DNA of 64,000 nt from Phaeovulum vinaykumarii (lineage in GTDB: Bacteria; Pseudomonadota; Alphaproteobacteria; Rhodobacterales; Rhodobacteraceae). The translations under genes were made by a program, and so were the position numbers. Positions 28,538-37,547 of the stretch are shown piece by piece; the stretch's first letter is position 1; each line of letters opens with the position of its first letter. The notes under the pieces are model-generated. The model made no database searches. It was given only the letters and a program-made list of their open reading frames with translations, and was not told the DNA's origin. The stretch lies in contig NZ_FTOM01000008.1 in the NCBI RefSeq assembly GCF_900156695.1, forward strand, positions 62,001 through 126,000. The letters are read 5' to 3'.

Positions 28538-29422
28538 TCAGGGCGCGGCAGTTCCCTCTGGCTCGGCCTCGCGGGCGGCCCTGGCTGCGGCTTCGACCGC
28601 GGCACGGTCGGCCTCGATCGCGCGGGTATCGCTTGCCGGAACCAGATAGCCGGTGGACAATTCGACCATCTCGCCTTCCATCTCCAGGCTCTCGGCACGG
28701 GTGCGCACCTTGACCGGCGTGCCCAGCGGCACCTCGTCATACATGTCGATGATGTCCTGATTGAACAGCCGGATGCAGCCTGCCGAGGTCGCCTTGCCGA
28801 TCGAGGTCGGGTCCATCGTGCCGTGAATGCGGTAATAGCTGTCCTTGCCCCCGCGGTAGAGATAGAGCGCGCGCGCCCCCAGCGGGTTGTCGAGCCCGCC
28901 CGGAAGCCCCGCCGCCACCGGCCCGTAAAGCGCGGGATCCTGGCGAATCATGTTCCTGGTGGGCGCCCAATAGGGGTATTCCTCCTTGCGCCGGATCACC
29001 GCCCGGCCGCGGAAGCCGCGCCCCTCGCGGCCGACGGCGATGCCAAAGCGCATGGCCTTGCCCGGCTCGACGATGTGATAGAGCACGCGCGCATAGGGAT
29101 CCACGACCACCGTGCCCGCGGGTTCGGGGCCGTCGTAATTCACCCAGCGCCGGCGGTTGCGTTCGACCAGATACTTCGGATTGACCGCGGGCACCGTGCG
29201 GTCGCCGTCCTCGCGGGCGGCATATTCGGGCGGCACAATGCCGGGCGCCATCCCCGGACCGGCCGGGGCACAGCCCGCAAGCACCAGCGCCAGCGCCCCC
29301 ATCCCCAGAACCGCGCGCAGAGGACCGCCGCCCCCGAACAGGCGCGGACCACGGACACGCGGGGCAGACACGGGCACGGACGGGGCGTTCGCGCGACGGC
29401 GCAGGGCAGCAATCAGGGGCAA
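28538..29422 (-). CDS. L,D-transpeptidase (YkuD family), likely lipoprotein
   Basis: A 294-residue protein. The N-terminus has a hydrophobic segment ending in the lipobox LVLAGC (Cys about 51), so it is probably an outer- or inner-membrane lipoprotein. The catalytic domain has YYRIHGTMDP and SAGCIRLFNQD (HxGT and SHGC-like motifs with Ser-Ala-Gly-Cys). It forms 3-3 cross-links or attaches lipoproteins to peptidoglycan. The C-terminal 45 residues are Ala/Glu rich. I use the TTG start at 29422, with GAGGA upstream; no good ATG is present. Divergent from the peptide-type ABC operon. Confidence 0.88.
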   Translation of the reverse strand: MPLIAALRRRANAPSVPVSAPRVRGPRLFGGGGPLRAVLGMGALALVLAGCAPAGPGMAPGIVPPEYAAREDGDRTVPAVNPKYLVERNRRRWVNYDGPEPAGTVVVDPYARVLYHIVEPGKAMRFGIAVGREGRGFRGRAVIRRKEEYPYWAPTRNMIRQDPALYGPVAAGLPGGLDNPLGARALYLYRGGKDSYYRIHGTMDPTSIGKATSAGCIRLFNQDIIDMYDEVPLGTPVKVRTRAESLEMEGEMVELSTGYLVPASDTRAIEADRAAVEAAARAAREAEPEGTAAP

Positions 29423-29581
29423 GGGGCTGATCCTCGGGCAAAATCGGTTGGGGCATAGGAAACACCCCCCGCCCCGAGGTCAAGCCCGCTTGGCCGCATG
29501 TGTCCCTCTGGACCGCCCCGCGCGGCCCGTCTAGCCTGCGCAAAGACCACCGAAGGCGCGACAGGGAGACGGCACGCGAAC

Positions 29582-30526
29582 ATGGCACGCATCGTGATCC
29601 GGCGACTGGCGATCTTCGCGCTCAGCCTCTGGGCGGCCAGCGTGATCGTCTTTGCCGCGATCGAGGTGGTGCCGGGCGATCCGGCGGCGCTGATGCTGGG
29701 CCTCAATGCCACGCCCGAGACGCTGGCCGCCGCCCGCGCGAGCCTTGGCCTCGATCAGCCGCCGGCGCTGCGCTATCTCGACTGGGTGGGGGGCTTCCTG
29801 CGCGGCGATCTCGGGCAATCGTGGACCTACAAGGTGCCGGTGGCCGATCTGGTGGCCGACCGGGCCGCGGTGTCGGTGCCGCTGGCCGCGATCGCGCTGG
29901 GTCTGTCGACGGCGCTGGCGCTGCCCCTGGGGCTGATCGCGGCGGCGCGGCGCGGGCGGGCGGCCGATGCCGCGGTGATGGGGGTGACGCAGCTGGGGCT
30001 GGCGGTGCCCAACTTCTGGTTTGCCATGCTGCTGGTCCTTCTCTTCGCGCTGCATTGGCGGGTGCTGCCGGCGGGCGGCTTTCCGGGCTGGAGCGACCCG
30101 GCCACGGGCCTGCGCGCGCTGATCCTGCCGGCGGTGGCGCTGGCGTTGCCACAGGCGGCGATCCTGGCGCGCGTGCTGCGCTCGGCGCTGATCGAGGTGC
30201 TGGCGCAGGAGTACATCCGCACCGCCCGCGCCAAGGGCCTGAGCCGGGGGGCCACGCTCCTGCGCCATGCGCTGCGCAATGCCGCGCTGCCGGTGCTGAC
30301 CATCCTCGGCATGCAATTCTCGTTCCTGCTGGCCGGCACGATCATCATCGAGAACGTGTTCTACCTGCCGGGGCTGGGGCGGCTGGTCTTCCAGGCGATC
30401 ACCCAGCGCGACCTGATCGTGGTGGAATCGGTCGTCATGCTGCTGGTGGTGGCCGTCATCACCGTGACCTTCCTGACCGAGATCGCCTATGCCCTGGCCG
30501 ATCCGCGGCTGCGGGGGCGCGCATGA
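29582..30526 (+). CDS. Peptide-type ABC transporter permease (DppB-like)
   Basis: A 314-residue permease with six hydrophobic segments. It starts MARIVIRRLAIFALSLWAASVIVF, has VVPGDPAALMLG in the periplasmic loop, and the EAA loop EYIRTARAKGLSRG (about 215-228), all DppB/OppB features. GGGAGACGGC precedes the ATG. First gene of a six-gene run with DppC-like, DppDF-like, ALDH, SDR and P1 peptidase genes. No binding protein is adjacent. A CTGGAC-n18-TAGCCT promoter is possible at 29509-29538. Confidence 0.9.
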   Translation: MARIVIRRLAIFALSLWAASVIVFAAIEVVPGDPAALMLGLNATPETLAAARASLGLDQPPALRYLDWVGGFLRGDLGQSWTYKVPVADLVADRAAVSVPLAAIALGLSTALALPLGLIAAARRGRAADAAVMGVTQLGLAVPNFWFAMLLVLLFALHWRVLPAGGFPGWSDPATGLRALILPAVALALPQAAILARVLRSALIEVLAQEYIRTARAKGLSRGATLLRHALRNAALPVLTILGMQFSFLLAGTIIIENVFYLPGLGRLVFQAITQRDLIVVESVVMLLVVAVITVTFLTEIAYALADPRLRGRA

Positions 30527-31347
30527 GGGCGGCGCCGGGGCTGATCGCGGGCGGCGTGCTGAGCGCAGCCGCGGCGGCGGCGGCGCTGGTGTCGCTGGTC
30601 TGGACCCCGCATGACCCGCAGGCGATGCAGATCGCCGCGCGCCTGGCCCCGCCTTCGGCCGCGCATTGGCTGGGCACCGATCATTTCGGCCGCGACATCG
30701 CCGCGATGCTGATGGCGGGCGCGCGGGTGTCGCTGGGCGTTGCCGTCGTGGCGGTGGGGATCGGCGTGGGGCTGGGCGTGCCGGCGGGGCTGTGGGCGGC
30801 GGCGCGCGGCGGCTGGGTGGACGAGGCCGTGATGCGCCTCAACGACGTGGTCTTCGCCTTCCCGGCGCTGGTCTCGGCGATCCTCATCACCGCGGTCCTG
30901 GGGCCCTCGGCCACCAATGCCATCGTCGCCATCGGCATCTTCAACATCCCCGTCTTTGCCCGTGTCGCGCGGGCAGGCGCGCTGTCGATATGGACGCTGG
31001 ATTTCATCCGCGCCGCCCGCCTGGCCGGCAAAGGAAGGGCGCGGATCTCGGTCGAACATGTCCTGCCCAACATCGCCGGGCTTCTGATCGTGCAGGCGAC
31101 GATCCAGTTCTCGCTGGCGATCCTGGCCGAGGCGGGCCTGTCCTATGTGGGCCTGGGCGTGCAGCCGCCCGCGCCCAGCTGGGGCCGCATGCTGGCCGAG
31201 GCCCAGACCATGGCCGCCATCGCCCCGCATGTGGCGATCTTTCCGGGGCTGGCCATCGTGACCGCGGTGCTGGGGCTGAACCTGCTGGGCGACGGGCTGC
31301 GCGATGCGCTCGACCCGCGCCTGCGGCCGGTGAGGACGGGCGGATGA
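30523..31347 (+). CDS. Peptide-type ABC transporter permease (DppC-like)
   Basis: A 274-residue permease. The N-terminal helix is IAGGVLSAAAAAAALVSLVW, then the family signature HWLGTDHFGRDI, the LNDVVFAFPAL segment and the EAA loop FIRAARLAGKGRAR. It overlaps the DppB-like stop (ATGA) and the ATPase start (ATGA), so all three are coupled. It pairs with the upstream permease to form the channel. Confidence 0.9.
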   Translation: MRAAPGLIAGGVLSAAAAAAALVSLVWTPHDPQAMQIAARLAPPSAAHWLGTDHFGRDIAAMLMAGARVSLGVAVVAVGIGVGLGVPAGLWAAARGGWVDEAVMRLNDVVFAFPALVSAILITAVLGPSATNAIVAIGIFNIPVFARVARAGALSIWTLDFIRAARLAGKGRARISVEHVLPNIAGLLIVQATIQFSLAILAEAGLSYVGLGVQPPAPSWGRMLAEAQTMAAIAPHVAIFPGLAIVTAVLGLNLLGDGLRDALDPRLRPVRTGG

Positions 31348-32915
31348 GCCTTCTGTCGCTGCGCGGGCTGACGCTGGATCTGGACGGGCGGCGGCTGCTG
31401 GAGGGCGTCGATCTTGACCTTGCCCCCGGCGAGAGGCTGGGCCTTGTCGGCGCCTCGGGGTCGGGCAAGTCATTGACGGCGCTGGCCGCGCTGGGGCTGG
31501 CGCCCGATCGCGCGCGCGTCACCGGCTCGGTCCGCCTGGAGGGGCGCGAGATCCTGGGTCTGCCCGACCGGGCGCTCTGCGCGCTGCGCGGCGGGCGCAT
31601 CGGCATGGTCTTTCAGGAGCCGATGACCGCGCTCAACCCCACCATGCGGATCGGCGCGCAGGTGGCCGAGACCGTGCGCCTGCACCGCCACGCCAGCCGC
31701 GCCGAGGCCGCCCGCATCGCCCGCGACCGGCTGGCCCGCGTCGGCATCGCGGACCCCGACCGTTATCCCCATGCGCTGTCGGGCGGGCAGCGCCAGCGCG
31801 TGGCCATCGCCATGGCCATCGCCTGCCGCCCCGCGCTGCTGATCGCCGACGAGCCCACAACCGCGCTCGATGTCACCACCCAGGCCGAGGTGCTGGACCT
31901 GCTGCGCGGTCTGTGCACCGACGAGGGCATGGGCCTTGTCCTCATCACCCATGACCTGGGCGTGGTGGCCGGGCTGACCGGGCGCGTTTCGGTGATGGAG
32001 GCCGGGCGCATCGTCGAGACCGGGCCGACCGCGCAGATCTTCGCCCGGCCCCAGGCCGCGATCACGCGCCGTCTGATCGCGGTGCAGCGGCCGCGCGTCG
32101 CCCCCGCCCGTCCCCGTGGCGCGCCGCTCCTGCAGGTGCGCGGGGCGGTGCGGCTCTATCCGCAGCCGCGGGCGGGGCTGGTCGGGCCGCGGCCGCATCT
32201 GCGCGCGCTCGACGGGGTGGAGCTGACGCTCCATGCCGGGGAATCGCTGGGGCTGGTCGGGCCCTCGGGCTGCGGGAAATCCACGCTGACGCGGGCGCTG
32301 GTCGGGCTCGAGCCGCTGGACGCGGGCCAGGTGACCCTTGACGGTGCGCCCGTCGGCCCCGAGATGGCCCCGGCCCTGCGCGCGCGCATGCAGATGGTGT
32401 TCCAGGACCCCTACGGCAGCTTCAACCCCCGCCACCGGGTCGCCCGCCTTCTGGCCGAGCCCTTCCACCTGACCGGCCGGCCCGCCGACTGGCGCGACCG
32501 CGTGGCCCGTGCGCTGACCGAGGTGGGCCTGACCCCCGCGGACGCGGATCGCTACATCCACCAATTCTCGGGCGGGCAGCGCCAGCGGCTGGCCATCGCC
32601 CGCGCGCTGATCACCCGCCCGCAGCTGATCGTTCTGGACGAGGCGGTCTCGGCGCTTGATGTCGAGGTGCGCGCGCAGGTGCTGGACCTGCTGGCGCGGC
32701 TGCGCGACAGCCACGGGCTGGCCTATCTGTTCATCAGCCACGACCTGTCGGTGGTGCGCGCGCTGGTTTCGCGCGTGGCGGTGATGGAGGCCGGCCGCAT
32801 CGTCGAGGACGGCCCGACCGAGGCGGTCTTTGCCAACCCCCGCCACCCGCTGACCCGGCGCCTGATCGCCGCCATTCCCGAAATACCCGGTCAAGATATC
32901 CCGCCGCCCGCGTGA
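31344..32915 (+). CDS. Fused dipeptide-type ABC ATPase (DppD-DppF in one chain)
   Basis: A 523-residue protein with two complete ABC cassettes. First: [31 protein letters not shown]. Second: [42 protein letters not shown]. In most Dpp/Opp systems these are separate proteins; the fused form is common in rhizobia and Rhodobacterales. It powers the two permeases just upstream. The start ATG overlaps the permease stop. The linker (about 245-290) is Pro/Arg rich. Confidence 0.92.
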   Translation: MSLLSLRGLTLDLDGRRLLEGVDLDLAPGERLGLVGASGSGKSLTALAALGLAPDRARVTGSVRLEGREILGLPDRALCALRGGRIGMVFQEPMTALNPTMRIGAQVAETVRLHRHASRAEAARIARDRLARVGIADPDRYPHALSGGQRQRVAIAMAIACRPALLIADEPTTALDVTTQAEVLDLLRGLCTDEGMGLVLITHDLGVVAGLTGRVSVMEAGRIVETGPTAQIFARPQAAITRRLIAVQRPRVAPARPRGAPLLQVRGAVRLYPQPRAGLVGPRPHLRALDGVELTLHAGESLGLVGPSGCGKSTLTRALVGLEPLDAGQVTLDGAPVGPEMAPALRARMQMVFQDPYGSFNPRHRVARLLAEPFHLTGRPADWRDRVARALTEVGLTPADADRYIHQFSGGQRQRLAIARALITRPQLIVLDEAVSALDVEVRAQVLDLLARLRDSHGLAYLFISHDLSVVRALVSRVAVMEAGRIVEDGPTEAVFANPRHPLTRRLIAAIPEIPGQDIPPPA

Positions 32916-32931
32916 CAGGAGGAGGCCACGC

Positions 32932-34389
32932 ATGAGACACGACACCAAAGCGCCCCTGTGGTTCGACCCCGGCCAGATGCTGATCGGCGGCGAATGGGGC
33001 ACCCCGCGCGCGACGCTTCCGGTCGAAGACCCCTCGACCGGCCGGGTCTTCGCCGAGATCGCCCGTGGAACCCCCGAGGACATCGACGCCGCCGTCGAGG
33101 CCGCCCGCACCGCCTTCGAAGGCGAATGGGGCGCGCTGCCGGCCTTCGAGAGGGGGCGGCTTCTGGCGCGGCTGGGCGATCTGGTCGCGGGCCGGGCCGA
33201 GGCGCTGGCCGAGATCGAATCGCGCGACGTGGGCAAGCCGCTGGCGCAGGCCCGCGCCGATGTGGCCGCGCTGTGCCGGTATCTGGAGTTCTACGCCGGG
33301 GCCGCCGACAAGCTGATGGGCGAGACGATCCCCTTCCAGCCCGGCTATACCGTCTACACCTTGCGCGAACCCCATGGCGTGACCGCCCATATCGTGCCCT
33401 GGAACTATCCGATGCAGATCATCGGCCGGTCGGTCGGGGCGGCGCTGGCGGCCGGGAACGCCTGTGTCGTCAAGCCCGCCGAGGAGGCCAGCCTGACCGC
33501 GCTGGCCTTCGCCCACCTGGCCGAGGAGGCGGGCTTTCCTCCCGGCGCGCTCAACATCGTGCCCGGCCTGGGCGAGGAAGCGGGTGCGGCCCTGTCCGCC
33601 CATCCCGGCATCGACCATGTGTCCTTCACCGGATCGGTCGGCGTGGGGCAGATGGTGCAGGCGGCCGCGGCGGCCAATGTGGTGCCGGTCACGCTCGAAC
33701 TGGGCGGGAAATCGCCCCAGATCGTCTTTGCCGATGCCGATCTGGACCGCGCGCTACCCTTTCTGGTCAACGCCGGCCTCCAGAACGCGGGGCAGACCTG
33801 CTCGGCAGCCTCGCGCATCCTGGTGGCAGCGCCGATCCTCGAGGAGGTGCTTGCGCGCATGGCCGCGCGCTATGGCGCGCTGCGGGTGGGCCCGGCGCTG
33901 TCGGGGGCCGATGTGGGCCCGCTGATCTCGGCGCGCCAGAAACGCACGGTCGAGGGTTATCTCGCGCTGGGCCGCGATCTCGAGACCGTGGCCCAGGCCC
34001 CGCTGCCCGCCGATCTGCCCGCGGGCGGGCATTACGTGGCGCCGCGGCTGATGCGGGCGCCCGACCCCGGCCACCGCCTTGCGCGCGAGGAAATCTTCGG
34101 CCCCGCGCAGCTGGTCATCCCCTTCACCGACGAGGACGCGGCCGTAGCCATCGCCAATGGCACGGGCTACGGCCTTGTCGCCGGGGTCTGGAGCCGCGAC
34201 GGCGGCCGCAGCATGCGGCTGGCGCGGCGACTGCGCGCGGGTCAGGTGTTCCTGAACAACTACGGCGCCGGCGGCGGGGTCGAGCTGCCCTTCGGCGGCC
34301 GCGGCCTGTCGGGGCACGGCCGCGAAAAGGGGTTCGAGGCGCTCTATGGCTTCACCGCGCTCAAGACCGTGGCCGCCTGGCACGGATAG
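32932..34389 (+). CDS. NAD(P)-dependent aldehyde dehydrogenase (betaine/amino-aldehyde type)
   Basis: A 485-residue ALDH. Catalytic Cys lies in NAGQTCSA, the general base Glu in LELGGKSPQ, and the NAD-binding segment is FTGSVGVGQ. WNYPMQI is the substrate-side motif. It lies 16 bases after the ABC ATPase with an excellent AGGAGG site, so it is in the same operon. Family members oxidise betaine aldehyde, aminoaldehydes or semialdehydes; the pairing with peptide uptake and an Ntn amidase suggests an aminoaldehyde (inference). Confidence 0.9.
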   Translation: MRHDTKAPLWFDPGQMLIGGEWGTPRATLPVEDPSTGRVFAEIARGTPEDIDAAVEAARTAFEGEWGALPAFERGRLLARLGDLVAGRAEALAEIESRDVGKPLAQARADVAALCRYLEFYAGAADKLMGETIPFQPGYTVYTLREPHGVTAHIVPWNYPMQIIGRSVGAALAAGNACVVKPAEEASLTALAFAHLAEEAGFPPGALNIVPGLGEEAGAALSAHPGIDHVSFTGSVGVGQMVQAAAAANVVPVTLELGGKSPQIVFADADLDRALPFLVNAGLQNAGQTCSAASRILVAAPILEEVLARMAARYGALRVGPALSGADVGPLISARQKRTVEGYLALGRDLETVAQAPLPADLPAGGHYVAPRLMRAPDPGHRLAREEIFGPAQLVIPFTDEDAAVAIANGTGYGLVAGVWSRDGGRSMRLARRLRAGQVFLNNYGAGGGVELPFGGRGLSGHGREKGFEALYGFTALKTVAAWHG

Positions 34390-34442
34390 CGCGCGAACGG
34401 GGCGCCACGCGCATCTCGGGCTTGCCTGACAGATCGCGTTTG

Positions 34443-34453
34443 GTGAATATCAC
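34443..34453. promoter_or_regulatory. Operator-like palindrome before the SDR-peptidase pair
   Basis: GTGA-ATA-TCAC, in the only sizeable gap (136 bases) of the ABC-ALDH-SDR-peptidase run. It coincides with a possible -10 (GAATAT) spaced 17 from TTGCCT, so the second half of the locus may have its own regulated promoter. Confidence 0.35.
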
Positions 34454-34525
34454 GCGCGACAGCGGCGCCGGGATCGGGAGACGGCGCGCCCGTGCATCGG
34501 GCGACAGGGGGGGGAGAGCGCATTC

Positions 34526-35266
34526 ATGCGACTGGCAGGCAAGACCGCGATCGTGACCGGCGCGGCCTCGGGGTTTGGTGCGGGCATCGCCCAGCGCTTC
34601 GTGGCCGAGGGCGCTCAGGTGATGATCGCCGACATCAACGCCGCCGCCGCCGAGGCGCGGGCCGAGGAGATGGGCGCGATGGCCTGCCCGGTGGATGTGG
34701 CCGACGGCGTGTCGGTCGCGGCAATGGCCGCGGCGGCGCAGGCCGCCTGGGGGCGCGTGGACATCCTGGTCAACAATGCCGGCGTCACCCATCTGCCGCA
34801 GCCCCTCGAGGAGGTGTCCGAGGACGACTTCGACCGGGTGTGGCGGGTCAACGTGCGCTCGGTCTATCTGACGGCGCGCGCCTTCGTGCCGATGATGAAG
34901 GCGGCCGGGACGGGCGCCATTCTCAACGTGGCCTCGACCGCCGGGCTATCACCGCGCCCGCGGCTGAGCTGGTACAACGCCTCCAAGGGCTGGATGCTGA
35001 GCGCCACCGAAGCCATGGCCATCGAACTGGCCCCCGACGGCGTGCGCGTCAACGCGCTGGCCCCCGTGGCCGGCGAGACCCCGCTTCTGGCGTCCTTCAT
35101 GGGCGGGGACACCCCCGAGATGCGGGCGAAATTCCTGTCCACCATCCCGATCGGGCGCTTCTCGACACCGGCCGACATGGCCGCGGCGGCGACTTTCCTG
35201 TGCTCGGACGAGGCGGCCATGATCACCGGCGCGGTTCTGCGTGTCGATGGCGGCCGCTGCATCTGA
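34526..35266 (+). CDS. Short-chain dehydrogenase/reductase
   Basis: A 246-residue classical SDR. The NAD(P) motif is TGAASGFG (about 11-18), NNAG is present, the catalytic Ser lies in NVASTAG and the YNASK motif gives Tyr and Lys. An Asp in ADINA after beta-2 favours NAD over NADP. GGGGGGAGAG precedes the ATG. It is followed 15 bases later by the P1 peptidase. The substrate is probably an alcohol in the same pathway as the ALDH. Confidence 0.9.
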   Translation: MRLAGKTAIVTGAASGFGAGIAQRFVAEGAQVMIADINAAAAEARAEEMGAMACPVDVADGVSVAAMAAAAQAAWGRVDILVNNAGVTHLPQPLEEVSEDDFDRVWRVNVRSVYLTARAFVPMMKAAGTGAILNVASTAGLSPRPRLSWYNASKGWMLSATEAMAIELAPDGVRVNALAPVAGETPLLASFMGGDTPEMRAKFLSTIPIGRFSTPADMAAAATFLCSDEAAMITGAVLRVDGGRCI

Positions 35267-35281
35267 CGGGGGGACAGGCTC

Positions 35282-36307
35282 ATGCAACCAGGCGCGCGCA
35301 ACCTGATCACCGACATCGAGGGCCTTCGGGTCGGCAATGCCGCCGATGAACGCTTGCGCTCGGGGACCACGGTGCTTGTGGCCGACCGGCCGGTGATGGC
35401 GGCGGTGCAGGTGATGGGCGGCGCCCCCGGCACCCGCGAGACCGACCTTCTGGCCCCCGACCGTCTGGTCAGCGCGGTCGATGCACTGGTGCTGTCGGGG
35501 GGATCGGCCTTCGGGCTGGAGGCCGCGGGCGGCGTCATGGACGGGCTGCGCGCGATGGGCCGCGGCTTTGCCGTGGGCCCCGTGCGCGTGCCGATCGTGC
35601 CTGCCGCGATCCTGTTCGACCTGACCAACGGCGGCGACAAAAACTGGACCACGAACCCCTATCCGGCGCTGGGCCGCGCCGCCCTGGCCAATGCCGCGCC
35701 AGCGTTCGAGATCGGCACCGCGGGCGCCGGCACCGGGGCGATCACCGCCAATCTCAAGGGGGGGCTGGGGTCGGCCTCGGCGGTGCTGGACAGCGGGCTG
35801 ACCCTGGGCGCGCTGGTCGCGGTCAACAGCCTGGGCGCCGTGACCGTGGGGGAAAGCCCGCATTTCTGGGCCGCCCCCTGGGAGATGGAGGCCGAATTCG
35901 GCGGCCTCGGCCCCGCGCCCGATCTTTCCGGGATCGCCGCGGCCGAGCCGATGCCGCTCAAGCGGCTGCGCGAGGCCACGACCATCGCCATCGTCGCCAC
36001 CGATGCCAAGCTCGATCAGGGGCAGTTGCAGCGGCTGGCCGTGGCCGCCCATGACGGCATGGCGCGCGCCATCGTGCCCAGCCACACGCCCTTCGACGGC
36101 GATCTGGTCTTCTCGGTCAGCACCGGGGCGCGCCCGCTCTGCGATCCGCTGGCCGATCCCTTCGTGCTGGGCCATGCCGCCGCCGCGTGCCTTGCGCGCG
36201 CCATCGCCCGTGCGGTCCACGCCGCCCGGCCCCAGCCCGGCGACATGTCCCCGGCCTATCCCGCCTACCACCGCGCGGCGCTTGCCGCACGCGGCCTGCG
36301 CGCCTAG
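35282..36307 (+). CDS. P1 family peptidase (DmpA/BapA/NylC-type Ntn hydrolase)
   Basis: A 341-residue protein of the self-cleaving P1 (S58) family. DAPs such as DmpA and BapA are aminopeptidases with preference for D- or beta-amino N-termini; NylC cleaves nylon oligomers. Seen: SGGSAFGLEAAGGV near the N-terminus, KGGLGSAS (Lys159), VAVNSLG (Asn182), EATTIAIVATDA and HTPFDGD (Asp272, Asp274). By alignment from memory Thr233 matches the NylC nucleophile Thr267 with the same 39-residue distance to the aspartate pair. The residue before it is Ala232 instead of the usual Asn. No signal peptide, so cytoplasmic. It ends the ABC-ALDH-SDR locus and probably hydrolyses an imported peptide-like compound. 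Confidence 0.85.
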   Translation: MQPGARNLITDIEGLRVGNAADERLRSGTTVLVADRPVMAAVQVMGGAPGTRETDLLAPDRLVSAVDALVLSGGSAFGLEAAGGVMDGLRAMGRGFAVGPVRVPIVPAAILFDLTNGGDKNWTTNPYPALGRAALANAAPAFEIGTAGAGTGAITANLKGGLGSASAVLDSGLTLGALVAVNSLGAVTVGESPHFWAAPWEMEAEFGGLGPAPDLSGIAAAEPMPLKRLREATTIAIVATDAKLDQGQLQRLAVAAHDGMARAIVPSHTPFDGDLVFSVSTGARPLCDPLADPFVLGHAAAACLARAIARAVHAARPQPGDMSPAYPAYHRAALAARGLRA

Positions 36308-36310
36308 GCT
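36282..36310 (+). promoter_or_regulatory. Possible promoter of the periplasmic protein gene
   Basis: TTGCCG (36282-36287), 17-base spacer, TAGGCT (36305-36310), lying over the end of the peptidase gene and about 30 bases before the next start codon. Confidence 0.4.
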
Positions 36311-36339
36311 GGACGCATCCCAGGCGGAGGAACCCCACC

Positions 36340-36933
36340 ATGACACCGCGCAGTTTGCTGCCCCAGTCTCGCCTTTTGCCCCTGTCCCTGATCGCCGCGA
36401 CGCTGGCCCTGCCGGCCACCGCGGCCCGTGCGGACGAGGTCACCGACACGCTGAACGCCGCGCGCGCGGCCTATGAGGCCGGCGATATCGCCGCGGCCAC
36501 CGAAGAGGTCGCCTTTGCCAGCCAGCTTCTTCAGGCGATGAAGGTCGAGGGGCTGGCGGCCTTTCTGCCCGCCGCCCCCGAGGGCTGGACCCGCGAGATC
36601 GACACCGAGATGAATGCGGGCCTTGCGATGATGGGCGGCGGCGCGGGGGCCGCGGCGCGCTATGACAACGGCACCGACAGCTTCACCATCACGCTGATGG
36701 CCGACAATCCGATGGTGGCCGCCATGTCCGGCATGCTGGGCGGGGCGATGATGGGCGCCATGGGCAAGATCACCCGCATCGGCCGCGAGAAATTCGTCCA
36801 GCAGGACGGCGGCGATCTGGTCGCGCTGGTCGGCAACCGCGTTCTGGTGCAGGCCGAGGGCGCCGATCTCGAGGTGATGCGCCCGGTTCTTGCGGCCATC
36901 GACTTTCCCACCCTGGCCGACTGGGGCCGCTGA
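36340..36933 (+). CDS. Periplasmic protein of unknown function (197 aa)
   Basis: A signal peptide is evident (LLPLSLIAATLALPATAARA, cleavage near residue 31). The mature part has a helical repeat-like N-terminus (TLNAARAAYEAGDIAAATEEVAFASQ), then an alpha/beta segment with a Gly/Met-rich stretch (AMSGMLGGAMMGAMGK, about 127-142). GGCGGAGGAAC precedes the ATG. Similar proteins exist in other Rhodobacterales as I remember, uncharacterised. It could be a leftover binding component, but it does not look like an ABC binding protein. Function not known. Confidence 0.75.
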   Translation: MTPRSLLPQSRLLPLSLIAATLALPATAARADEVTDTLNAARAAYEAGDIAAATEEVAFASQLLQAMKVEGLAAFLPAAPEGWTREIDTEMNAGLAMMGGGAGAAARYDNGTDSFTITLMADNPMVAAMSGMLGGAMMGAMGKITRIGREKFVQQDGGDLVALVGNRVLVQAEGADLEVMRPVLAAIDFPTLADWGR

Positions 36934-36959
36934 CGGGCGACGCGCCCGATGCCAGACGC

Positions 36960-37450
36960 TCAGGGCCCCGCGCGCCCCAGCACCGTATCCAGAAGGGGCG
37001 CGGGGCCCGCAAGCCCCTCGATCACGTCGAAATGGTGCCGCCCGGCCTCCTCGGTCAGCGGCACGCCCCAGGCCTGCGCCAGATCGCGGCTTTGTTCCAG
37101 AAAGGCGGGGCGTTCGTCCGCGCCCACCCACAGATGCACATCCGCCCCCGGCCGCGGCACCAGCAGCGCGGGGCTTTCGGCGGCCACCTCGGCGGCGTCG
37201 ATCCTCAGCTGGGCGTTCATCGAGGTGCGCATCAGGGGCGCCAGATCCCCCAGCCCCGAGATCGGCACGATCCGCCCCAGCCGCGCGGCCACCCCCGGCG
37301 GCAGCGCCGCCCCGGCCCATAGACCAGCCCCGGCGTCAGCCGCGCCCCCAGCGCCCGACGAAAGGCCGCCGCCTGCGCCACCCAGCGGTCGGGATAAAGC
37401 GCGCCCTCGGGGATATGGGCGGCGTTGGCATAGGCGTCGTCCAGGTCCAT
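36960..37450 (-). pseudogene. Remnant of an arylformamidase-like alpha/beta hydrolase with internal deletion and frameshift
   Basis: The first about 46 codons (from ATG 37450, MDLDDAYANAAHIPEG to GLVYGPG) match the N-terminus of the roughly 255-residue hydrolases related to kynurenine formamidase. After about 37315 the frame changes and the rest (LPPGVAARLGRIVPISGL through HHFDVIEGL) matches their C-terminal third. The central about 95 residues with the oxyanion HGG and the nucleophile GHSAGG are missing. The catalytic His region persists in HHFD. The gene cannot code a working enzyme. Family assignment is from memory of conserved segments. Confidence 0.75.
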
Positions 37451-37547
37451 CAGATCACGGGCTCTTGCAGGGGGAACGGGGGCCGCCGTGCTGGACAAGC
37501 ACCGGCGGGAATGCTCAACCTCTAGCACGTTCTGACCCGAGGTGCAC

